From NCBI GenBank assembly GCA_017521875.1, contig JAFXBH010000295.1, positions 1 through 5,279 of the forward strand: a stretch of DNA of 5,279 nt, written 5' to 3'. Position numbers and translations under genes: made by a program. Source of the stretch: Oscillospiraceae bacterium. Lineage in GTDB: Bacteria; Bacillota; Clostridia; Oscillospirales; Oscillospiraceae. The notes beneath the pieces were generated by a model. The model was not told the DNA's origin and ran no database searches. It worked only from the letters and a program-made list of their open reading frames with translations. Shown here in pieces: positions 1 through 4,686 of this stretch; the stretch's first letter is position 1, and the number at the start of each line of letters is the position of its first letter.

Positions 1-2
1 GT

Positions 3-341
3 GTGGAAACCAGAATGGCGGAAGGCAAGGCGGTGATCGTCTACCCGGAGGCCCATGTCTGGCCCTATTATACAGGTGTTCGGCCTTTTGATTATCAGCC
101 GTTTGTGTACCTTTCCAAGCAGAAGAAACCTATGTTTGTGCTGACCAATTGCTATCAGAAGAGAAGATTTGGCAAGCGGCCGCAGATCGTCACCTATGCT
201 GACGGCCCCTTTTATCCCAGACAGGATATAAGCGGAATTGAGGCAGCCAAGGAACTCCGGGACATTGCCTACGAGACTATGAGCAACCGCACCCGGGAAC
301 ACTCCACCTGCGAATACATTCAGTACATAAAACAAGAATAA
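3..341 (+). CDS. PlsC-like lysophospholipid acyltransferase, C-terminal fragment
   Basis: The frame is already open at the left edge, so the true start and the N-terminal half (including the HX4D motif expected in this family) lie outside the window; the GTG at base 3 is only the first complete codon. About 112 residues remain. The core signal is V-Y-P-E-A-H-V-W-P-Y-Y at fragment residues 13-23. This corresponds to the substrate-binding F-P-E-G-T motif of glycerol-3-phosphate/1-acylglycerol-3-phosphate acyltransferases, in the variant form I recall from Clostridia. It is followed by R-P-F and a D-G-P-F-Y-P segment (67-72). The family transfers acyl groups from acyl-CoA or acyl-ACP to (lyso)phosphatidic acid at the inner membrane face. 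The exact acceptor cannot be told from this piece. The gene ends in TAA with a terminator 15 bases downstream, so it is transcriptionally separate from what follows. Confidence 0.72.
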   Translation: METRMAEGKAVIVYPEAHVWPYYTGVRPFDYQPFVYLSKQKKPMFVLTNCYQKRRFGKRPQIVTYADGPFYPRQDISGIEAAKELRDIAYETMSNRTREHSTCEYIQYIKQE

Positions 342-356
342 TGCTCCAACCCTTTG

Positions 357-383
357 CCGCCCGGAATCCCCGGGCGGTTTTTT
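357..383 (+). terminator. Intrinsic terminator of the acyltransferase gene
   Basis: A perfect 8-bp GC-only stem (CCGCCCGG at 357-364 with CCGGGCGG at 370-377) closes a 5-base loop and is followed directly by six T residues. It begins 15 bases after the upstream stop codon and lies before the next promoter, which is the classic Rho-independent layout. Confidence 0.93.
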
Positions 384-401
384 GCGTTTCATACATATTT
401 G

Positions 402-430
402 TTGACGGCAATCCATATCTGTCGTACAAT
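402..430 (+). promoter_or_regulatory. Sigma-A-type promoter for the GNAT-XRE unit
   Basis: TTGACG (402-407) and TACAAT (425-430) each match the consensus at five of six positions and are separated by exactly 17 bases. The predicted start of transcription is near 437, giving a leader of about 23 bases that contains the ribosome binding site AAAGGAAG (446-453) ahead of the ATG at 460. The promoter sits just after a terminator, so this is very likely the start of a new transcription unit. Confidence 0.85.
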
Positions 431-459
431 AATAGCAAGAATATAAAGGAAGTGATACT

Positions 460-1017
460 ATGTCCATTCGGCCGGCAACGGTGCAGGACTTGCCCCGAAT
501 TTTGGAAATTTACGGGCCTTATGTGAAAAATACTGCCATCAGTTTTGAGTACGAAGTGCCTACGCTGCAGGTGTTTATCCAGCGGTTTTTGGGGATTACC
601 GCCCAGTTCCCCTGGTTGGTCTGGGAGGAGAACGGTGTTGTACTGGGCTATGCCTATGGCAGCAGACCCTTTGAACGGGCGGCCTACCAGTGGAGCGCAG
701 AAGCATCCATCTATCTCTGCCCGGAGGCCTGTGGCAAAGGCGTCGGCAAAAGACTTTATGGGGCGCTGGAAGAACTTCTGCAAAAGCAAGGCTACCGGAA
801 AGTCTACGCCATTATCACCACCGCCAATGAAGCATCTGTGGCCTTCCACCGGGCAGTTGGCTACCGTCATACGGCATCCATGCCGGGCTGCGGCTATAAA
901 TTCGGCCAGTGGTACGGTACAGTCTGGATGGAAAAAGACTTAAATACATGGGAGACCCCACCCCGGGAACCGGTTCCCATTAGGGAAATTTGGGGCGACA
1001 CAGCCGGGGAGAACTGA
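460..1017 (+). CDS. GNAT N-acetyltransferase, phosphinothricin acetyltransferase-like
   Basis: The 185-residue product matches the phosphinothricin/methionine sulfoximine acetyltransferase branch of the GNAT superfamily along its whole length. It has the opening I-R-P-A-T-x-x-D-L, then I-Y-x-x-Y-V-x-N-T-x-x-S-F-E (17-30), the P-W-L-V strand (51-54), L-G-Y-A-Y (62-66), A-Y-Q-W-S-A-E-A-S-I-Y (75-85), and the acetyl-CoA loop G-K-G-V-G-K (92-97). The C-terminal part has I-T-T-A-N-E-A-S (119-126), F-H (129-130) and G-Y-K-F-G-Q-W (145-151). Members acetylate the amino group of glutamate-like toxic analogues or other small amines; the substrate here is unproven. The position before the loop glycine, usually R or Q in GNATs, is Cys91. 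The start at 460 is fixed by AAAGGAAG six bases upstream and by a strong promoter. The gene is followed after 2 bases by an XRE regulator, which suggests cotranscription. Confidence 0.9.
   Translation: MSIRPATVQDLPRILEIYGPYVKNTAISFEYEVPTLQVFIQRFLGITAQFPWLVWEENGVVLGYAYGSRPFERAAYQWSAEASIYLCPEACGKGVGKRLYGALEELLQKQGYRKVYAIITTANEASVAFHRAVGYRHTASMPGCGYKFGQWYGTVWMEKDLNTWETPPREPVPIREIWGDTAGEN
965..978. repeat. Perfect 14-bp palindrome upstream of the XRE gene
   Basis: GGGAACCGGTTCCC reads identically on both strands. It lies inside the last codons of the GNAT gene (Arg169 to Pro173) and 41 bases before the XRE start codon. Two-fold symmetry of this length suits a dimeric helix-turn-helix protein, so an operator is possible. 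Coding constraint (R-E-P-V-P) and chance are reasonable alternatives. Confidence 0.35.
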
Positions 1018-1019
1018 CC

Positions 1020-1625
1020 ATGGAACTGAATGAAAAGTTACAGGAATTGCGGAAGCAGAAAGGGATTACCCAGGGAGAACTGGCAGAGCAGTTGTATGTC
1101 TCCCGGACGGCCGTATCCAAATGGGAATCCGGCAGAGGATACCCCAATATTGACTCTTTGAAAGCCATTGCCAGATTCTTTGGCATCACTGTAGACCAAC
1201 TGCTGTCCGGGGAGGAACTGCTGGCCATTGCGGAAGAGGATGGAAGGCAAAAGGAAAACCGCGTCCGGGACTTGACCTTTGGCCTATTGGATATCAGCAT
1301 TGCAATGTTGTTTTTCCTGCCTTTTTTCGGACATAGGGCCGATGGGGCAGTGGAGGGGAGTTCTTTGCTGGCGCTTGCGGAGATGGCAAACTATCTGAAA
1401 ATTGCTTACTATACCGTGGTGATCGGTATGATCCTGACGGGTATCTTGACCCTTGCCCTGCAGAACTGCGGGCAGAGAATCTGGATCGGCAGCAAACGAA
1501 AACTGTCCTTGCTGTTGAACACCGCAGGCGTAGTTCTGTTTACCGTCAGTTTGCAACCGTATGCGGCTACATTTTTGCTGATTCTGCTGGTGATCAAGGC
1601 GCTGATGTTGATCAAATGGCAATGA
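1020..1625 (+). CDS. XRE-family transcriptional regulator with C-terminal membrane helices
   Basis: The 201-residue protein begins with a Cro/C1-type helix-turn-helix domain (about residues 6-62): L-R-K-Q-K-G-I-T-Q-G-E-L-A, then V-S-R-T-A-V-S-K-W-E-S-G-R-G-Y-P (recognition helix region 27-42) and S-L-K-A-I-A-R-F-F-G-I-T-V-D-Q-L-L. After a charged linker (65-84) come four hydrophobic stretches, at about 85-103, 125-147, 162-178 and 182-198, so the DNA-binding domain is probably tethered to the inner membrane face. Proteins of this architecture are common in Firmicutes, and their signals are mostly unknown. The ATG at 1020 is preferred over a TTG at 990 in the same frame, because GGGGAGAA (1006-1013) lies six bases before it and the protein then starts M-E-L-N-E-K-L as in the family. 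It follows the GNAT gene by 2 bases and overlaps an inverted repeat at its stop codon. Confidence 0.9.
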   Translation: MELNEKLQELRKQKGITQGELAEQLYVSRTAVSKWESGRGYPNIDSLKAIARFFGITVDQLLSGEELLAIAEEDGRQKENRVRDLTFGLLDISIAMLFFLPFFGHRADGAVEGSSLLALAEMANYLKIAYYTVVIGMILTGILTLALQNCGQRIWIGSKRKLSLLLNTAGVVLFTVSLQPYAATFLLILLVIKALMLIKWQ

Positions 1626-1640
1626 CACTGTAAGTGTCAT
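1622..1640. promoter_or_regulatory. Perfect inverted repeat, candidate operator
   Basis: ATGACACT (1622-1629) and AGTGTCAT (1633-1640) are exact reverse complements separated by GTA. The left arm covers the XRE stop codon. No T tract follows, so it is a poor terminator. The 19-bp symmetric layout, next to a regulator gene and upstream of the PAP2 gene, is typical of an operator for a dimeric DNA-binding protein. Which protein binds is not shown by the sequence. Confidence 0.5.
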
Positions 1641-1670
1641 CTGCGCTACGGACCGTTTCTTGCGTCCAAC

Positions 1671-1727
1671 CTGACCTGCTTGTAAACTGAATTCGGACGA
1701 AAGTCCAATACAGAAAAGGCAGGTTAG
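1671..1727 (+). promoter_or_regulatory. Long leader hairpin that buries the PAP2 ribosome binding site
   Basis: In RNA form, bases 1671-1681 (CTGACCTGCTT) pair with 1717-1727 (AGGCAGGTTAG) over 11 bp, including two G-U wobbles. An internal loop follows, then 1687-1689 with 1711-1713, an A-A mismatch, 1691-1693 with 1707-1709, a bulged C, and GGAC (1695-1698) with GTCC (1703-1706) closing a GAAA tetraloop. The hairpin ends five bases before the PAP2 ATG. The only plausible Shine-Dalgarno bases (AGG at 1721-1723, nine bases upstream of the ATG) lie inside the lower stem, so the folded RNA should hinder translation. I do not recognise it as a named riboswitch class. Confidence 0.55.
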
Positions 1728-1732
1728 AGATT

Positions 1733-2392
1733 ATGAAACAAAAAAATACAGGAACCCTTTGGAGCGCCGTAGGTTTGCTGGCGGCATTTGCAATTTGGAC
1801 AGCGCTGCTTTCCTTTGTGGATGTGAGAGCCATAGGGCCGGGAGATTCCTCCGTTGGATTTGCCGCGGTGAATGGATTTTTCCATCGCCTAACCGGGGTG
1901 CATATGGTCTTATATCATATTACTGACTGGCTGGGTTTGGTGCCGGTGGCGTTTGCTATGGGCTTTGCAATTTTGGGCCTTGCCCAGTGGATTAAGAGAA
2001 AACAAATCCGGAAAGTAGACCCCAGCATTCTGATTCTGGGAGGATTCTACCTCCTGGTGCTGGCATTTTACCTGCTGTTTGAGCAGGTGGTGATCAATTA
2101 CCGACCGGTGTATATCAACGGATACCTGGAAGTGTCCTACCCGTCGTCCACCACCATGCTGGTGTTGACCGTAATGCCTACCGCGGTAATGCAGTTGCGC
2201 CGCCGCATCCAAAATCCTGTATGGAGAAAATGGGTCACTTTCTGCATTGCGGCCTTTGTGGTATTTATGGTGGCAGGCAGACTGATCTCCGGCGTGCATT
2301 GGTTTAGCGATATTGTGGGCGGTGCTTTGCTTAGTGCCGGCCTGGTGATGCTGTACCGTTTTGCTTGTAATTCCCCATTTTCTGTGGTATAA
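1733..2392 (+). CDS. PAP2-family membrane phosphatase-like protein with altered motifs
   Basis: The 219-residue protein has about six hydrophobic segments (about 9-28, 58-84, 99-117, 140-154, 168-182 and 194-211) and the motif order of the PAP2/phosphatidic acid phosphatase superfamily. Motif 1 ends in R124-P125. Motif 2 is Y-P-S-S-T (136-140), and motif 3 is G-R-x5-H-x3-D with R183, H189 and D193. In typical members motif 1 is K-x6-R-P and motif 2 is P-S-G-H; here Glu117 replaces the Lys and Thr140 the motif-2 His. The motif-3 His, the expected phosphate-attacking residue, is kept. Family members remove phosphate from lipid phosphates such as undecaprenyl pyrophosphate or phosphatidic acid; activity of this variant is uncertain. 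From memory, P-S-S-T recurs in Clostridia homologues, so this may be a true subfamily. Translation may be controlled by the hairpin just upstream; the stop codon lies within the next promoter. Confidence 0.83.
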   Translation: MKQKNTGTLWSAVGLLAAFAIWTALLSFVDVRAIGPGDSSVGFAAVNGFFHRLTGVHMVLYHITDWLGLVPVAFAMGFAILGLAQWIKRKQIRKVDPSILILGGFYLLVLAFYLLFEQVVINYRPVYINGYLEVSYPSSTTMLVLTVMPTAVMQLRRRIQNPVWRKWVTFCIAAFVVFMVAGRLISGVHWFSDIVGGALLSAGLVMLYRFACNSPFSVV

Positions 2393-2393
2393 T
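2365..2393 (+). promoter_or_regulatory. Extended -10 promoter overlapping the PAP2 stop codon
   Basis: TTGTAA (2365-2370) is followed after 17 bases by a perfect TATAAT (2388-2393), preceded by the extended -10 element TGG (2385-2387). The TAA stop of the PAP2 gene (2390-2392) is inside the -10 box. Predicted transcription starts near 2400, giving a short leader with AAAGGAG (2407-2413) before the ATG at 2425. The downstream genes therefore probably have their own transcript, independent of the PAP2 gene. Confidence 0.82.
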
Positions 2394-2424
2394 ATTCCAA
2401 AAAAGTAAAGGAGACTGGAACATT

Positions 2425-2820
2425 ATGATGGATAAAGTGATTTTTGACAGCGCAAAATTCCCTGCAGGAGAAGTAATTGCTTTGGCCTGCGGATACGAAT
2501 CTCTCACCGAGATCGTATTCACCAATGAGAAAATTGCCGTTCAAATTGAAGCCAAAACCGGCACAGTGGAATTTTTTGATTTGGAATCCAATAAACTGTT
2601 GTCTGCGAAGGTGGAAACCCCTTCTGCCGGAGACGAAAAGTTCTCCGAGGTCAAATGCAGCATTGAATGTGAGCAGATCGCCTTGGGCTTCCCCCAGTAT
2701 GACTATGTGGACAATTACCCCCACTGCGACGGAGAGCACGACCGCTGGACTAAGATCACCACCGGTTTTACCTTCCTGCGCTACGATTACAGAAATAATT
2801 GCATCGTAACAGAAGGTTGA
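2425..2820 (+). CDS. Small hypothetical protein of unknown function
   Basis: I do not recognise this 131-residue product. It has no signal peptide and no membrane segment, so it is probably cytoplasmic. It is acidic, and alternating hydrophobic stretches such as E-I-V-F-T-N-E-K-I-A-V-Q-I-E (29-42) and T-G-T-V-E-F-F (45-51) suggest a mainly beta-strand fold. A distinctive stretch at about 89-107 reads F-P-Q-Y-D-Y-V-D-N-Y-P-H-C-D-G-E-H-D-R. It is rich in Asp, His, Tyr and one Cys, and could bind a metal, though that is a guess from composition. The gene is supported by a perfect extended -10 promoter and by AAAGGAG 11 bases before the first ATG; a second ATG at 2428 is 14 bases from it and less likely. 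The next gene starts 34 bases after its stop with no terminator between, so the two are probably cotranscribed. Confidence 0.8.
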   Translation: MMDKVIFDSAKFPAGEVIALACGYESLTEIVFTNEKIAVQIEAKTGTVEFFDLESNKLLSAKVETPSAGDEKFSEVKCSIECEQIALGFPQYDYVDNYPHCDGEHDRWTKITTGFTFLRYDYRNNCIVTEG

Positions 2821-2854
2821 TACCCAAAGATTTGGAATATAATAGGGGAATGAG

Positions 2855-3613
2855 ATGACAAATGAAAAACCGCTAGAAAATTTGGTGGGAGGCTATAGCA
2901 ATACGGCCATATTTAGAACCATGGCAGTGATTGGCGACAGCCTTTCCTCCGGTGAATTTGAAACGTTGGATAAAGACGGGAATCATGGTTGGTATGATAT
3001 GTACCAGTACTCCTGGGGACAATTTCTGGCAAGAAGAAACGGCTTGACTTTATATAATTTTTCCGAGGGCGGCATGACCGCTAAGGACTATGTGGAAAGA
3101 TTTGCAGAAGAAAAAGGTTTTTGGGATAAGGACAAGGCGTGTCAAGCCTATGTGATTGCATTAGGTGTCAATGATATCCATTACCAAGATATGAAAATAG
3201 GAAATGCAGAAGATATTACAGCAAAGGCGTTTCCCGGAGAAAGGCCGTTTATTAGTTACTATGCTGAAATCGTAAGAAGATATCAAGAAATCAGTCCGGA
3301 TGCAAAATTCTTTTTCGTTACATTTCCCAATGATGACCTTATAGAAGATAAGACCAAAATAGAGGATATGATAAACGCGTTGTATACCCTTGCTGAACAT
3401 TTTGAAAATGCGTATGTCATCAATCTCTTTGCGTACGGTCCTGTGTATGATGATGCATTCAGAGAAACATATTTTTTGCATGGGCATATGAATCCCATAG
3501 GATATTTGTTTACGGCAAATCTGATTGATTCCTATATTGATTACATTATACGGACCAATCCTGCAGATTTTAAGAATGTTGGATTTATAGGCACGAATAT
3601 AAAATACCAATAA
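2855..3613 (+). CDS. SGNH/GDSL-type esterase or lipase family hydrolase
   Basis: The 252-residue protein shows the conserved blocks of SGNH hydrolases in order. These are V-I-G-D-S-L-S-S-G (25-33, nucleophile Ser29), block II glycine in N-F-S-E-G-G-M-T (68-75), G-V-N-D (104-107, oxyanion Asn106) and block V H-x-N-P-x-G-Y with His211. The family hydrolyses esters of lipids, carbohydrates or other small molecules; the substrate cannot be read from sequence. The Asp normally three residues before the His is Leu208, so a Ser-His dyad or another acid residue is implied. No signal peptide is visible, so it is probably intracellular. The ATG at 2855 follows AGGGGA (2844-2849) by five bases. Codons end in A or T more often than in the neighbouring genes, with frequent AGA and ATA, hinting at a different origin. 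It lies 34 bases after the hypothetical gene on the same strand. Confidence 0.88.
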   Translation: MTNEKPLENLVGGYSNTAIFRTMAVIGDSLSSGEFETLDKDGNHGWYDMYQYSWGQFLARRNGLTLYNFSEGGMTAKDYVERFAEEKGFWDKDKACQAYVIALGVNDIHYQDMKIGNAEDITAKAFPGERPFISYYAEIVRRYQEISPDAKFFFVTFPNDDLIEDKTKIEDMINALYTLAEHFENAYVINLFAYGPVYDDAFRETYFLHGHMNPIGYLFTANLIDSYIDYIIRTNPADFKNVGFIGTNIKYQ

Positions 3614-3623
3614 GTTCCCTTGA

Positions 3624-3650
3624 TTCAAACGGGTTGAAAACCCTTTTGAA
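3624..3650 (+). terminator. Weak intrinsic terminator or dyad after the SGNH gene
   Basis: TTCAAA (3624-3629) pairs with TTTGAA (3645-3650) and GGGTT (3631-3635) with AACCC (3639-3643) around a GAA loop, with a single C-T mismatch. Only four T residues follow the inner stem, so termination may be partial. The element lies between the SGNH stop and the DUF4349 ribosome binding site. I see no good promoter after it, so read-through into the next gene is plausible. Confidence 0.45.
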
Positions 3651-3679
3651 AACCGAAAAAATGTAAAGGAGGAAAATGT

Positions 3680-4630
3680 ATGAAAGTTCGAAAATTGTTA
3701 GCAGTCATGATGAGTGTGTTGCTCTTGCTCAGTTTTGCCGGCTGCAGTGCAAAGCAAGCGGTTGGTAACGAAATGGGTCCTATCAACGGCAGTTACGGTA
3801 CATCCAACGACAGTATGCAAGCCCCGGGCGACTATGTGGTGAAAGACGAAGCAACCGTGGATTCAGAAATTTCCTCCAGCCTGCCTGAAAACCGCAAACT
3901 GATCCAAACCGTCAATATGAATGTGGAGACGGAGAATTTAGACACGGTGCTGCAACAGATTGATGGCCGAATTGCAGAACTAAGCGGTTATGTGGAAAGT
4001 TCCAATATCCAAAATGGCAGCGCCTATAGCGGCAGACGGTATCGCAATGCCACCATTACTGCCCGGATTCCTGCAAAAGATGTGGATTCCTTCGTGGACA
4101 GAGTGGGAGAAATTTCCAACATTGTCTCCTCCCGGCAGACGGTGGAGGATGTAACCCTCAGTTATGTGGCAACGGAAAGCCGTATGAAGGCGTTGCAGAC
4201 AGAGGAATCCCGCTTGCTGGAATTGCTTTCCAAAGCAGAGACTCTGGATGATCTGCTGACCGTAGAAAAACGCCTGACACAAGTTCGGACGGAATTGGAA
4301 CAGGTGACATCTGCTTTGCGGGTGTTTGACAATCAGGTAAATTACGCCACTATCCACCTGAACATTACAGAAGTTACAGAGTATACTCCCGTGGAAGAAC
4401 CGGAGACTGTGTGGGAACGCATTGGCGCAGGCTTTAAAAAGAGTCTGAACGGCGTTGGTAATTTCTTTAAGGAACTGTTTGTGTTCCTGGTGGTGTCCAG
4501 TCCCTATATGGCGCTGGTGGCGGTGATCAGCCTGAGCATTCTCATGATTATCCGGTCTGCCATTCGCAGAAAGAGAAGAAACCGGGCAAGAGAAATGCAA
4601 AAGAAAGACCGGCAGGACTCTGAGATCTAA
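3680..4630 (+). CDS. DUF4349 domain-containing lipoprotein
   Basis: The 316-residue protein starts with a lipoprotein signal: K-V-R-K, a hydrophobic core (6-20) and F-A-G-C with the lipidated Cys at 22. A Ser/Gly/Asn-rich linker runs to about residue 70. The DUF4349 domain spans about 72-295. It includes R-K-L-I-Q-T-V-N-M-N-V-E-T (72-84), G-Y-V-E-S-S (103-108), the A-T-I-T-A-R-I-P segment (124-131), and a heptad-like region at about 163-215 that likely forms a coiled coil (E-S-R-M-K-A-L through L-E-Q-V-T-S-A-L). A C-terminal transmembrane helix (about 266-293) follows, ending in a basic R-R-K-R-R tail that should be cytoplasmic. Known members are membrane-bound extracytoplasmic proteins of unknown function. 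AAAGGAGG (3665-3672) lies seven bases before the ATG, a near-ideal ribosome binding site. The gene ends before a strong bidirectional terminator. Confidence 0.9.
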   Translation: MKVRKLLAVMMSVLLLLSFAGCSAKQAVGNEMGPINGSYGTSNDSMQAPGDYVVKDEATVDSEISSSLPENRKLIQTVNMNVETENLDTVLQQIDGRIAELSGYVESSNIQNGSAYSGRRYRNATITARIPAKDVDSFVDRVGEISNIVSSRQTVEDVTLSYVATESRMKALQTEESRLLELLSKAETLDDLLTVEKRLTQVRTELEQVTSALRVFDNQVNYATIHLNITEVTEYTPVEEPETVWERIGAGFKKSLNGVGNFFKELFVFLVVSSPYMALVAVISLSILMIIRSAIRRKRRNRAREMQKKDRQDSEI

Positions 4631-4648
4631 ATCGGAAAAAGTTATATC

Positions 4649-4684
4649 AAAAATCCCCCGACGATCACTCGTCGGGGGATTTTT
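4649..4684. terminator. Bidirectional intrinsic terminator between converging genes
   Basis: A perfect 16-bp stem (AAAAATCCCCCGACGA at 4649-4664 with its exact reverse complement at 4669-4684) closes a TCAC loop. The GC core is flanked by A residues on one side and T residues on the other, so it can end transcription in both directions. It lies 18 bases after the DUF4349 stop and two bases beyond the stop of the minus-strand gene. Confidence 0.95.
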
Positions 4685-4686
4685 GT

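Noticed and set aside
277..870. Long minus-strand open frame opposite the GNAT gene
   Set aside because: It crosses a strong terminator and a promoter of the plus strand, its protein resembles no family, and the plus-strand GNAT frame has full family motifs.
990..1019. Upstream TTG start for the XRE gene
   Set aside because: It would overlap the GNAT gene and add residues not seen in the family; the ATG at 1020 has a ribosome binding site at the right distance.
1660..1688. Weak promoter-like TTGCGT and TAAACT before the PAP2 gene
   Set aside because: They match consensus at only three and four positions. I cannot support it, although if real it would remove the 5' arm of the leader hairpin.
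2137..2739. Minus-strand 200-codon open frame spanning two plus-strand genes
   Set aside because: It lies antisense across the PAP2 end, the promoter and the hypothetical gene, with low-complexity composition and no recognisable motif.
2817..2843. TTGATA and TATAAT before the SGNH gene
   Set aside because: The spacer is only 15 bases, and the predicted start would fall after the ribosome binding site, leaving an almost leaderless transcript. It is probably incidental in an A/T-rich gap.
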